From NCBI RefSeq assembly GCF_001417735.1, contig NZ_BBUZ01000028.1:186001-250000 (forward strand): a stretch of 64,000 nt of DNA. Reading direction: 5' to 3'. The notes beneath the pieces are model-generated. The model did no database searches. It had not been told where the DNA came from and saw only the letters and a list, made by a program, of their open reading frames with translations. Origin of the DNA: Streptomyces sp. NBRC 110028 (lineage in GTDB: Bacteria; Actinomycetota; Actinomycetes; Streptomycetales; Streptomycetaceae). Positions within the stretch are counted from its first letter, which is position 1; every line of letters begins with the position of its first letter. The position numbers were made by a program, and so were the translations under genes. Below, piece by piece: positions 37,301 through 45,437 of this stretch.

Positions 37301-37424
37301 CGGTGCCGGGCTGATCGACGGGTGCGGCGCTCGCCCCCTGGGCGCCGCCGAGCAGTCCACCGATGACCGCGGCCGCCATGGCCGTCGCCCCCGCTGCCCT
37401 CGGCTTCTTCCCCCGGAAGTGCAC
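34365..37424 (-). CDS. Secreted GH84-like beta-N-acetylglucosaminidase, with F5/8-type C domain
   Basis: The 1019-residue secreted protein has a signal peptide (residues 1-33), a GH20b-like domain, a GH84 catalytic domain starting near residue 214 (GFYGSPW), a helical domain, and a C-terminal discoidin-like domain (about 880-1000). GH84 enzymes remove GlcNAc with a catalytic Asp-Asp pair. Here the pair is Gln321-Asp322 (FQLQFQDVSYSEW), so the first Asp is missing if the alignment is right. TTA codon 461 may place it under bldA control. It may act on chitin, peptidoglycan or glycans. Confidence 0.8.
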   Translation of the reverse strand: MHFRGKKPRAAGATAMAAAVIGGLLGGAQGASAAPVDQPGTAGTSTPDRDSAGAVPPVWPRPQSLRAQGADVAISGEATLIADGDADPYALDALRSLLHDAGVRTVTEATPGGTPPARGLVVHAGGKGAQTALRALRAPERDDLPSGGYRLATGRVDGRATVALDGVGPDGLFHAVQTLRQLLVQRKGGQDAKAFAGVTVRDWPGTAVRGTTEGFYGSPWSHRDRLAQLDFMGRTKQNRYLYAPGDDPYRQARWRDPYPAERREEFRELATRARANHVTLGWAVSPGQEMCFSSDSDLKALLKKIDAMWALGVRSFQLQFQDVSYSEWHCGKDADTFGSGPEAAAKAQARMANAVARHLAGRHPDAAPLSLMPTEYYQDGDTDFRRALAADLDTAVEVAWTGVGVVPRTITGGELAGARAAFGHRLVTMDNYPVNDYAQDRIFLGPYTGRDPAVATQSAALLANAMEQPTASRIPLFTAADFAWNPRGYRPQESWRAAIDDLAGPDGKTRAALHALAGNDASSVLGGDESAYLRPLTDAFWSAVGRTDVGRLDRAADRLRAAFRTMRDAPERLSGTLGDDVRPWLDQLGRYGDAGVRAVDMLTAQAHGDGDRAWTARLAVEGLREKIADSRVTVGKDVLDPFLKKALAQADDWSGVKRSGSEKLRTREADQAAADGKATTAVASPRKPVTVRFGRTRPLSSVSALTGRSAEGSGTVEAHVPGEGWRRLGALATDGFTQVGGKGIRADAVRLSWAAGTTPPTVHEITPWFADTPAAELRLSRESVDAEAGGRSVTLRAELTSLRPGDVNDDLTLRTPRGITARAPEGVTAPRGATATARIEISVDKDTKPGAYAVPVRFGSEQRMLTVRALPRTSGPDLARAKGTKATSSGDETPDFPASAAVDGDPGTRWSSPAEDGAWLQLELARPAHLGRLDLRWQDAYASRYRVQVSADGRIWRTAATVTDGKGGLEMVGVDAPGTRFVRIQGIERGTRFGYSLWSVAAYAAEKPERTGKPGKPDR

Positions 37425-37802
37425 GGGTGTCTCCTCGATTCAGATAGCCGGCCCCGTCGTGTCGGCCACAAAAGGCGCCAATCGGCGACGAGCCCACCAG
37501 TACGCCGGTGAGGGTGTCAACGCGCATGACCGAACTGTCGGCATTGCCGCGACCGCGGTGGTGCCTGCGGTTGCGCGCCCCCTGTGGCCCGCCCCCTGCG
37601 CGCCGTCGTGTCGCCCCCGCAAGTCTGACGGATGAAGGCGGCCTCTGTCCGTAAGCTCTGTGTTCCCGACCCCTCCCGGCCGCGAAATCGCCTGTCCCGC
37701 GGGTGTGACGTACGGCACGTCCAGGCATCGTTTACGTCTGCGGCCGGATTGAGTGGGTAGGGCTCGTCATTGACACACTGCCGACACCCCACGGAGGTCC
37801 GT
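37425..37802. other. Divergent intergenic region before the malQ unit
   Basis: This 378-bp region separates the leftward GH84 gene from the rightward small ORF and malQ. TTGACA occurs at 37770-37775, 33 bp before the ORF start. I see no other clear promoter or repeat. Confidence 0.3.
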
Positions 37803-38090
37803 GTGGCCGCGACAGCTCTTCTCCCCAGCGCCCTGTCCAAACCCATGCCCGAGGTCGTTCGCGAGCCGGACCCGTTCGCCGGGGTCTCCGACCCCGACTG
37901 CGGACTGTGCGGACTGGACGGCTTCGGGTCCGGTGTCGCCACCGAAGCGCCCCTCACGAGCGAGCCCCCGCTCGCCGACAACATCCCCCTGACCAGCGAG
38001 CCCCCGCTCGCCACCGAACGCCCCCTGACCAGTGAGCCGACCGCCGCCGGTACCGGCGCGGAGACAGCCATGGAGCCGATGGAGTACTGA
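37803..38090 (+). CDS. Small repetitive protein upstream of malQ
   Basis: The 95-residue protein is set by GTG 37803, which has ACGGAGG 5 nt upstream. The N-terminal 35 residues include a CGLCG pair, and the rest is three degenerate repeats of PLTSEPPLA, encoded by matching DNA repeats (about 37950-38040). Its stop overlaps the malQ ATG (TGATG), which suggests translational coupling. I do not recognise it. It could be a leader peptide or a small partner of malQ. Confidence 0.6.
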   Translation: MAATALLPSALSKPMPEVVREPDPFAGVSDPDCGLCGLDGFGSGVATEAPLTSEPPLADNIPLTSEPPLATERPLTSEPTAAGTGAETAMEPMEY

Positions 38091-40267
38091 TGGGCAGAGC
38101 GCGGCTCGCCGAGCTGCACGGTGTCGCCACCTCTTACGAGCCCGCCCCGGGCCGCACCGTCCAGGTGCCCGAGGACACCGTCGTGGCCGTACTCGCCGCG
38201 CTGGGTGTGGACGCATCCACCCCCCGATCAGTGAAAGACGCGCTGGACCGGCACGAACGCCGACAGCGTGACCGGCTGCTGCCCCCCTGCGTGGTCCTGC
38301 GCCCCGGCGGAACGCCGCGCCAGGCCCTGCCCGACGGCCTGGCCGAGGCCCTGCCCGACGGCACGGAGCTGCGCGTGCGCACCGAGGACGGCGCGCCACG
38401 CGGGGGGTGGGGACCGGCGGCCGCCGAGCGCCCGTTATCACCCCCTGATGCGCGCCCGGGCACAAAACCCCCTCCGGGCGCGGAACCGTCCCCCGGTACG
38501 GGACTGTCTCCGGGCGTCGAACTGCCCCTGGGCACGCACACCCTCACCGCGCACGCCCCCGACGGGCGCACCGCCACCGCCGCCCTCATCGTGGCCCCCG
38601 ACCGGATGCCGTCGCCCCCGGCCCGCACCCACGGCTTCCTCGTCCAGCTCTACTCGCTGCTGTCCGCCCGCTCCTGGGGCATGGGCGACCTCGGCGACCT
38701 GGCCGACCTCGCCGCCTGGTCCGGGCGCGCCTTCGGCACCGGGTTCATCCAGCTCAACCCGCTGCACTCGGCGGTGCCCGGCACCCCGGCCGCCCCCACC
38801 GACCCCTCCCCCTACCGGCCCTCCTCGCGCCGCTTCCCCGACCCCGTCCACCTGCGGGTCGAGAACGTGCCCGAATACGCCCACCTCGGCGCCGCCGCCC
38901 GCGCGCGGGCCGACCGGCTGCTGGAGGCCGCGGCCGCGCTGCGCACGTCCGTCCTGCGCGACGGCGCCCTGATCGACCGGGACGCGGTCTGGGCCCTCAA
39001 GCGCGAGGCCCTGGAGCTGGTCCGGGCCGTCCCCCTCGGCCCCGGCCGCCGCGCCGCCTACCGCGCCTTCCTCGCCGAGCGCGGCCGGGCCCTGGAGGAC
39101 CACGCCCTGTGGTGCGCCCTCGCCGAGACCTACGGCCCCGACTGGCGCGGTTGGCCCGACGGCCTGGCCGACCCGCGCTCCGCCCGCACCGCCCGCGCCC
39201 GGGACGAGCACCTGGACCGCGCCGACTTCCACTCCTGGCTCGCCTGGCTCACCGACGACCAGCTCGCCGCCGCCCAGCGCGCGGCGCTCGACGCGGGCAT
39301 GGGCATCGGGCTGGTGCACGACCTGGCCGTCGGGGTGCACCCCTCGGGCGCCGACGCCTGGGCCCTGCAGGACGTCTTCGCCTCCGGCATGTCCGTCGGC
39401 GCGCCCCCCGACGCCTTCAACTCCCGAGGCCAGGACTGGGGCCTCCCGCCCTGGCGCCCCGACGCCCTCGCCGCCACCGGCTACGCCCCGTACCGCGAGC
39501 TGCTGCGCGGTCTGCTGCGGCACGCGGGCGCGCTGCGCATCGACCACGTGATGGGGCTGTTCCGGCTGTGGTGGGTCCCGGAGGGCCGCCCGCCGACCGA
39601 GGGCACGTACGTGCGGTACGACGCGGACGCGATGCTCGGCGTGCTCGCCCTGGAGGCGCACCGGGCGGGGGCCGCGGTCATAGGGGAGGACCTGGGGACC
39701 GTCGAGCCCGGCGTGCGGGAGGCCCTGGCCGGGCGGGGTGTGCTCGGGACGTCGGTGCTGTGGTTCGAGCGCGACTGGAACGGCGACGGCCCGGCCCGTC
39801 CGCTCGCCCCCGAGGAGTGGCGCGCCGACTGCCTGGCCACGGCCACCACGCACGACCTCCCCAGCACCGCGGCCCGGCTCACGGGGGACCACGTCGCCCT
39901 GCGCCACCGGCTGGGCCTGCTCACCCGCCCGCTCGACGCCGAGCGGGCCGCCGAGGCGGCCGAGGTCGCCGAGTGGACGGAGCTGCTGGGGCGGCTCGGC
40001 CTGCTGCCGGAGGGCCCGGGCGACGAGGAGGCCGCGATCAGGGCCGTCCACCGCTTCCTGCTGCGGACGCCCGCGCGGATGGTGGGGGTGTGGCTCCCGG
40101 ACGCGGTGGGGGACCGGCGACCGCAGAACCTGCCGGGCACATGGGATCAGTACCCGAACTGGCGGCTGCCGATCGCCGACGCGGCGGGGCGGCCGATGAC
40201 CCTGGAGGATCTGGCGTCCTCGCCCCGCCTGCACGCCCTGATGACCACCCTGACCGAGGGAGCCTAG
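38090..40267 (+). CDS. malQ: 4-alpha-glucanotransferase (amylomaltase, GH77)
   Basis: This 725-residue cytosolic enzyme disproportionates maltodextrins. Asp485 in ALRIDHVMG is the nucleophile and Glu533 in VIGEDLGTVE is the acid/base. The HDLAVGVHP and LWFERD segments also match GH77. A Pro/Gly-rich insert (about residues 115-150) interrupts the N-terminal region, and it contains TTA codon 116 (38435-38437), a possible bldA control point. The start overlaps the small upstream ORF. Confidence 0.92.
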   Translation: MGRARLAELHGVATSYEPAPGRTVQVPEDTVVAVLAALGVDASTPRSVKDALDRHERRQRDRLLPPCVVLRPGGTPRQALPDGLAEALPDGTELRVRTEDGAPRGGWGPAAAERPLSPPDARPGTKPPPGAEPSPGTGLSPGVELPLGTHTLTAHAPDGRTATAALIVAPDRMPSPPARTHGFLVQLYSLLSARSWGMGDLGDLADLAAWSGRAFGTGFIQLNPLHSAVPGTPAAPTDPSPYRPSSRRFPDPVHLRVENVPEYAHLGAAARARADRLLEAAAALRTSVLRDGALIDRDAVWALKREALELVRAVPLGPGRRAAYRAFLAERGRALEDHALWCALAETYGPDWRGWPDGLADPRSARTARARDEHLDRADFHSWLAWLTDDQLAAAQRAALDAGMGIGLVHDLAVGVHPSGADAWALQDVFASGMSVGAPPDAFNSRGQDWGLPPWRPDALAATGYAPYRELLRGLLRHAGALRIDHVMGLFRLWWVPEGRPPTEGTYVRYDADAMLGVLALEAHRAGAAVIGEDLGTVEPGVREALAGRGVLGTSVLWFERDWNGDGPARPLAPEEWRADCLATATTHDLPSTAARLTGDHVALRHRLGLLTRPLDAERAAEAAEVAEWTELLGRLGLLPEGPGDEEAAIRAVHRFLLRTPARMVGVWLPDAVGDRRPQNLPGTWDQYPNWRLPIADAAGRPMTLEDLASSPRLHALMTTLTEGA

Positions 40268-40383
40268 GGGCGCGGTGGGTCACGGCCTGTGCCCGGACAC
40301 CGGTCCCGGGGCGGGCCCCGGTTGGGTAGGGGCGGGGTGGGGGATTGCTGTCATGGACACAGCCGCGACCGTAGAGGGGACCC

Positions 40384-42081
40384 ATGCCCGGACGACTCCG
40401 CACCCTCGCCCTCGCCACCATGGCAGCCGCAGCCACGCTGATACCCACGGGCGGCGCCGTCGCCCAGGACGGTTGCGACGCCCCCATCGTCAACGCGTCA
40501 CAGCACGTCGTCGAGGTCTGCGATGACCCCGCCCGCATCATCGACAAGGCCGTCCACACCGTTCCCACCCCCGGCCAGCTCGCCTGGCAGCAGCGGGAGG
40601 TCACCGCCTTCACCCACTTCGGCATGAACACCTTCACCGACCGCGAATGGGGCTCCGGCACCGAGGACGAGAAGCTGTTCGACCCCGCCGCGCTCGACTT
40701 CGGCCAGTGGATGCGCGCGTACAAGGCGGCCGGCGCCCGGCAGGTCATGCTCACCGCCAAGCACCACGACGGCTTCGTGCTCTACCCCAGCCGCTACACG
40801 GACCACGACGTGGCCGCCAGCCCCTGGTGGACCCGTGGCCCCGGGGGCCAGAACCCCGACGGGGACGTGCTCGGGGCGTATGTGAAGGCGGCGAGGGCGG
40901 CGGGGCTCAAGGTCGGGGTGTACCTCTCGCCCGCCGACGGGGCCGAGCTGCCGCACGCCTGGCACGCCCAGTGGGTCGAGAAGGTCAGGCAGAAGCAGGC
41001 GAACGGCGAGCAGCTGTCGCTGCCGGAGCGCATGGCGCTGGAGGACGCGGGCCGCGCGCCCGCCGGGCAGGGCAGGTACGGCAACGGCAGCAAGCCCACC
41101 GAGCGCACCATCCCGACCCTCGTGCCCGGCGACGACCGCGCCGCCGACGTCGCCTCCGGCAAGCTGCCCGGCTTCCGCTTCACCGCCGACGACTACGACG
41201 CGTACTACCTCAACCAGATCTACGAGATCCTCACCCAGTACGGCCCGATCGACGAGTTCTGGCTGGACGGCGCGAACCCCTGGTCGGGCGCCGGGGTCAC
41301 GCAGAAGTACAACGTCACCAACTGGTTCCGGCTGATCCAGGACCTCTCCCCGGACACCGTCGTCTTCCAGGGCGCCCAGGGCGTGCGCTGGGTCGGCAAC
41401 GAGGGCGGAGTGGCCCGCGAGACGGAGTGGTCGGTGACCCCGTCCGCCGTCGATCCCTGGACCGTGATCGGCGGAGGGCTCCCCAACGACTCGACCGACG
41501 CCGACATCGGCTCCCGGGCGAAGCTGACCGCCCCCGGTGTGAAGTACCTGCAGTGGTACCCGGCCGAGGCGGACGTCTCGCTGCGCCCGGGCTGGTTCCA
41601 CCACCCCTCCGAGCGCCCCAGGACGGCTGCGGAGCTGATGTCGCTGTACGAGCGCAGCGTGGGCCGCAACGCCTCGCTGCTGCTCAACGTCCCGCCCGCG
41701 AGGAACGGCCGGATCGACGACGCCGACGTCGCCTCGCTGACCGCCTTCGGCGCGGCCGTGACGAAGACCTACGGCTCCGGCCTGCCGACCGGCGGCGGGC
41801 CCGTGACGTTCGACCGGGTGCGGCTCGGCGAGGACATCCGCTACGGGCAGCGGGTCGAGGCGTTCACCGTGCAGGCGCGGACGGCGGGGGTCTGGCGGGA
41901 CATCGCCTCCGGCACCACCATCGGCGCGCGCCGCATTCTGGCGCTGCCCGCTGCCGTGACCGCCGACGCGGTGCGGGTGGGGGTCCAGGAGTCCCGCGCG
42001 ACGCCCCGGCTGCTGCCGGTGACCGTCCACCGGGCGCAGAAACCCCGAGGTCAGGCCGTCCACCGGGCGGAACGGCCTTAA
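40384..42081 (+). CDS. Secreted GH29 alpha-L-fucosidase
   Basis: The 565-residue precursor has a signal peptide (residues 1-28) and a GH29 barrel with THFGMNTFTDREWG, TAKHHDGFVLYPS and FWLDGANPW. Asp295 in the last motif is the predicted nucleophile. The C-terminal ~100 residues form a beta-sandwich domain. It is likely to trim fucosylated or similar glycans outside the cell. It is not overlapped by malQ (116 bp gap). Confidence 0.87.
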   Translation: MPGRLRTLALATMAAAATLIPTGGAVAQDGCDAPIVNASQHVVEVCDDPARIIDKAVHTVPTPGQLAWQQREVTAFTHFGMNTFTDREWGSGTEDEKLFDPAALDFGQWMRAYKAAGARQVMLTAKHHDGFVLYPSRYTDHDVAASPWWTRGPGGQNPDGDVLGAYVKAARAAGLKVGVYLSPADGAELPHAWHAQWVEKVRQKQANGEQLSLPERMALEDAGRAPAGQGRYGNGSKPTERTIPTLVPGDDRAADVASGKLPGFRFTADDYDAYYLNQIYEILTQYGPIDEFWLDGANPWSGAGVTQKYNVTNWFRLIQDLSPDTVVFQGAQGVRWVGNEGGVARETEWSVTPSAVDPWTVIGGGLPNDSTDADIGSRAKLTAPGVKYLQWYPAEADVSLRPGWFHHPSERPRTAAELMSLYERSVGRNASLLLNVPPARNGRIDDADVASLTAFGAAVTKTYGSGLPTGGGPVTFDRVRLGEDIRYGQRVEAFTVQARTAGVWRDIASGTTIGARRILALPAAVTADAVRVGVQESRATPRLLPVTVHRAQKPRGQAVHRAERP

Positions 42082-42130
42082 GGGGCACCCCGCGCACGGA
42101 CCCCGCACGGACGTCCGATAGCTTGAGCGT

Positions 42131-42373
42131 GTGAGCAACAAGGTCAAAAAGAACGCCGTGCGCGCCGGTGCCGTCATCGCCGCGACGACGGTGATGCAGC
42201 TGATGTCGTCCCCCGCGTTCGCGCTCACCCGCGACGACGGTGACGACCCGGGTCCGGGCCTGAGCGTCGCCGAGACGCTGGGCCTCTTCGTCGTCGCCCC
42301 GATCCTTCTGTTCCTGGTGATCGCGGGCCTCGTCATGCTGGGTGACAGGAAGTCCCGTCAGCAGACCGACTGA
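42131..42373 (+). CDS. Small membrane protein of unknown function
   Basis: This 80-residue protein has an N-terminal signal-like helix (about 10-30, ending MSSPAFA), a short acidic loop (RDDGDDPGPG) and one membrane helix (about 46-68). GTG 42131 begins just after a TTGAGCGT segment. I do not recognise it. Confidence 0.65.
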   Translation: MSNKVKKNAVRAGAVIAATTVMQLMSSPAFALTRDDGDDPGPGLSVAETLGLFVVAPILLFLVIAGLVMLGDRKSRQQTD

Positions 42374-42413
42374 CGGCGGGCGAGCGAAAGACGAAAGCGC
42401 TGAACGGCGCTGC

Positions 42414-42450
42414 GAGGGCGTCCCTGGCCGAACCGGCCGGGGGCGCCCTC
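42414..42450 (+). terminator. Terminator hairpin after the small membrane protein
   Basis: GAGGGCGTCCCTGGCC pairs with GGCCGGGGGCGCCCTC across GAACC, with one or two mismatches. It isolates the unit from the desaturase. Confidence 0.72.
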
Positions 42451-42520
42451 GTCGTATGCGCGTACCGCTCCCCGGATCAGGGGCCGCCACACGCGGAACC
42501 GGCCCTTTTATTTTCGCTTT

Positions 42521-42554
42521 AACCTACGGTGTCGTAACCTACGGAGGCGTAGGT
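42521..42554. promoter_or_regulatory. Operator-like repeats upstream of the desaturase
   Basis: A perfect 7-bp inverted repeat, ACCTACG-GAGG-CGTAGGT (42537-42554), overlaps a second direct copy of AACCTACGG starting at 42521. It lies 41 bp before the desaturase start and is probably a repressor (TetR-type) site for lipid control. No regulator gene is adjacent. Confidence 0.7.
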
Positions 42555-42594
42555 AAAGCTCGTTGTACCCGTCCCCGTCCCCAGGAGCTTCGTA

Positions 42595-43569
42595 GTGACC
42601 CTCGCCCCCTCCAGCCGCAACGGTCAGGCCGTGTGGAGCGACGCCCAGCTCCTTTACGCGCTCGAAGAGGTCGTCGAGACCGAGCTGAACCGGCACCTGA
42701 AGGTCGCCAAGGAATGGATGCCGCACGAGTACGTGCCGTGGAGCGACGGCCGCAACTTCGACGGCGTGATGGGCGGCGAGGCCTGGGCGCCCGACCAGTC
42801 CAAGGTCAGCGACGTCGGCCGGATCGCGCTCGTGGTGAACCTCCTCACCGAGGACAACCTCCCCAGCTACCACCACGAGATCGCGACCCTCTTCGGCCGG
42901 GACGGCGCCTGGGGCACCTGGGTGCACCGCTGGACGGCGGAGGAGGGGCGGCACGGCATCGTCATGCGCGACTACCTGCTCACCAGCCGCGCCGTCGACC
43001 CGGTGCAGCTGGAGCGGTTCCGCATGACGCACATGGGTGAGGGCTTCGAGTCCGACAACAACCACAGCATGCTGCACACCGTGGCCTACGTCGCCTTCCA
43101 GGAGCTGGCCACCCGCATCTCGCACCGCAACACCGGCCACCACTCCGGCGACCCGGTCTGCGACCGGATGCTGGCGCGCATCGCCACCGACGAGAACCTG
43201 CACATGATCTTCTACCGGAACCTGCTCGCGAAGGCGTTCGAGCTGGCGCCGGACCAGACCATGTGCGCCGTCCGCGACGTCGTCGTCGGCTTCCGCATGC
43301 CCGGTCACGGCATGCCCGGCTTCGAGCGCGCCGCCGCGCAGATAGCGATTGGTGGCATCTACAACCTGCGCATCCACCACGACGACGTCCTCCAGCCGGT
43401 GCTGCGCTTCCTGAAGGTGCTGCAGATCGGCGGGCTCGGCCCGGAAGGGCTCAAGGCGCAGGAGGAACTGGGTCTCTACATGGGCGGACTGGACGACCAG
43501 GCCACCAAGTTCGACGAGCGCCGCGAGGCGCTGCTGGCCAGGCGCAGGGCCCGTGCCGAGCGGGATTGA
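42595..43569 (+). CDS. Acyl-ACP desaturase (soluble di-iron enzyme)
   Basis: The 324-residue protein has the ferritin-like di-iron fold: EEGRHGIVM and DENLHMIFY provide the Glu-x-x-His pairs. It inserts a double bond in acyl chains bound to ACP. GTG 42595 is preceded by CCAGGAG. The operator-like repeats upstream suggest control by a fatty-acid-responsive repressor. Confidence 0.9.
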   Translation: MTLAPSSRNGQAVWSDAQLLYALEEVVETELNRHLKVAKEWMPHEYVPWSDGRNFDGVMGGEAWAPDQSKVSDVGRIALVVNLLTEDNLPSYHHEIATLFGRDGAWGTWVHRWTAEEGRHGIVMRDYLLTSRAVDPVQLERFRMTHMGEGFESDNNHSMLHTVAYVAFQELATRISHRNTGHHSGDPVCDRMLARIATDENLHMIFYRNLLAKAFELAPDQTMCAVRDVVVGFRMPGHGMPGFERAAAQIAIGGIYNLRIHHDDVLQPVLRFLKVLQIGGLGPEGLKAQEELGLYMGGLDDQATKFDERREALLARRRARAERD

Positions 43570-43587
43570 TCACTCTGGCACCATCGG

Positions 43588-45381
43588 GTGATGGTCGATC
43601 ATCGTTCGCACGGGGCGTCCGGCGCGGCCCCTGCGGAAACCGCCGGTGGAAACCGTGACGAGGCAGCCGAGTTGCGGGCCGCGGCGGCGGCCGGGGAACC
43701 GGGCGCGTACCGCTCGTACGCCGAACTCCTCACCGGGCGCGGGCAGTTGGACGAGGCCCTGCCCTGGTGGGCCAGGGCCGCCGACGCCGGTGACGCGGAC
43801 GCCTCGCGCACCCTCGCGATATGCCACCGGGACCGCGGCGACTTCGCCGAGGCCGAACGGTGGTACCGGACCGCCGCCGACCGCGACGGCGGCTGCGCCT
43901 TCGGGCTCGCCCGGCTGCTGCAGGAGGCGGGCGACCTGGCCGGTGCCGAGGAGTGGTACGGGCGCGGGGCCGCGCTCGGCAGCGTCGCCTGCACGACCAA
44001 CGGCGCCCTGATGCTGGCCGCCCGGGGCGAGTGGGACACCGCCCTGGAGCGGCTGGCCGAGGCGTCCGCCGAGGGCGACGACGTCGCCACCCGCGCCCGC
44101 AAGGTCATCGAGGACCTGCTCGGGGAACTGGCGGACCGGCGCGACGCGCTCGCCGCGGCGGAGACCGCGGGCGACCCCGAGGCCGCGTACGAGGCGCTGC
44201 GCGCGCTGCTCGCCCCCGACCGGGCGACCATGTACGACACCTATCCGCACATGGTCGCCGAGGCGGAGGCGCTGTACGCCCGAGCCGCCGCGGTCGGCAG
44301 CGTCAAGGCCCTGGTCGACCAGGCCATCTTCGTCGCCCGCGACCCCGGCCGCCGGGACGAGGCCCGCGCCCTGGTGGAACGCGCCCATGAACTCGGCTAC
44401 GACGGCGCCGCGTTCGTCCTCGGCGTCTGGTCCGAGGAGCGCGGCGACCTGCGGGCCGCGGAGTCCTGGTACCGCACGGCCGACGACGCGGACGGCGGCC
44501 ACTTCTGGGCCTGCTACAACCTCGGCGTGCTGTGCACCCGCCAGCGGCGGCTGGACGAGGCCGAGGAGTGGCTGCTGGCCACCGGCGTCGACCCGGAGGA
44601 CCGGGACCCGTTCTCGGAGAGCGAGGAGCGGGTCGTCAGAGCCCTGGAGGACGTCGCCGCCCTCCGCGACGACCCCGGACGGGAGGGCTCCGCCCAGTGG
44701 CGTGACCGTCTCCCCGGGCTGCGCGCCCGCGCCGAGGACGGCGGCCCCGACGCCTGGTACGCCTACGCCGAGGCCCTGGACCACATCCACCGGCTTCCCG
44801 AGGCCGCCGAGTGGTACCGCAAGGCCGGCACCCCGCGCGCCCTCCTCGCCCTCGGCCGGATGCTGTACCGGTCGGGCGGCGCCAGGGGCACGCTCATGGT
44901 GCCGTACTACGAACCCGCCGCCGGCGAGGGCGATGCCTCCGCCGCGTACGACATCGGCCGCATCCACGACGAGGCCGGGGACCGGCGCGCCGCCGAGATC
45001 TGGTTCCACCGCGCCGCCGGGCTCGGCCACGGGGGCGCCGCGTGGTGGCTCGGCCGGACCTCCGAGGAGCGCGGCGGCGATCCCCAGCAGGCCGAGCGCT
45101 GGTACGTCCGCGCCGCCCGCACCGGGCTCGTACCGCCCGCCTTTCTCGCCGGGCGCAGCATGGTCCGGCGCGGTGCCCACGCCGACGCCGTACCGCTGCT
45201 GCACGCCGCCCACGACGGCGGCCACGCGGAGGCCGCGTACTGGCTGGCCAAGGCCGTACGGGGGCTCGGCCGCCCGGAAGAGGCCGAGCGGTGGCTGCGC
45301 ACGGCGGCCGAACGCCACCCCCAGATCCTGCGCGAGTACGGCGACATGGCTCGCCTGGCCATCCCCGACCCGGTGGAGTAG
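43588..45381 (+). CDS. Sel1/TPR-repeat protein
   Basis: This 597-residue protein is a series of helical repeats, each about 35-40 residues (for example WWARAADAGDADASRTLAICH and WYRTAADDADGGHFWACYNLG). It matches Sel1-like or TPR scaffolds that mediate protein contacts. The first codons GTG-ATG at 43588 have a weak ribosome site. It begins 18 bp after the desaturase stop and may be co-transcribed. The role is unknown. Confidence 0.75.
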   Translation: MMVDHRSHGASGAAPAETAGGNRDEAAELRAAAAAGEPGAYRSYAELLTGRGQLDEALPWWARAADAGDADASRTLAICHRDRGDFAEAERWYRTAADRDGGCAFGLARLLQEAGDLAGAEEWYGRGAALGSVACTTNGALMLAARGEWDTALERLAEASAEGDDVATRARKVIEDLLGELADRRDALAAAETAGDPEAAYEALRALLAPDRATMYDTYPHMVAEAEALYARAAAVGSVKALVDQAIFVARDPGRRDEARALVERAHELGYDGAAFVLGVWSEERGDLRAAESWYRTADDADGGHFWACYNLGVLCTRQRRLDEAEEWLLATGVDPEDRDPFSESEERVVRALEDVAALRDDPGREGSAQWRDRLPGLRARAEDGGPDAWYAYAEALDHIHRLPEAAEWYRKAGTPRALLALGRMLYRSGGARGTLMVPYYEPAAGEGDASAAYDIGRIHDEAGDRRAAEIWFHRAAGLGHGGAAWWLGRTSEERGGDPQQAERWYVRAARTGLVPPAFLAGRSMVRRGAHADAVPLLHAAHDGGHAEAAYWLAKAVRGLGRPEEAERWLRTAAERHPQILREYGDMARLAIPDPVE

Positions 45382-45394
45382 CAACCCCGTTCGC

Positions 45395-45427
45395 GGGCAG
45401 TCGTCCCGCCGGTCGGGACGACTGCCC
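45395..45427. terminator. Bidirectional terminator between Sel1 and pepN
   Basis: GGGCAGTCGTCCCG pairs perfectly with CGGGACGACTGCCC across CCGGT. The flanking genes converge here, so it may stop both. Confidence 0.85.
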
Positions 45428-45437
45428 ACAGGCGAGG

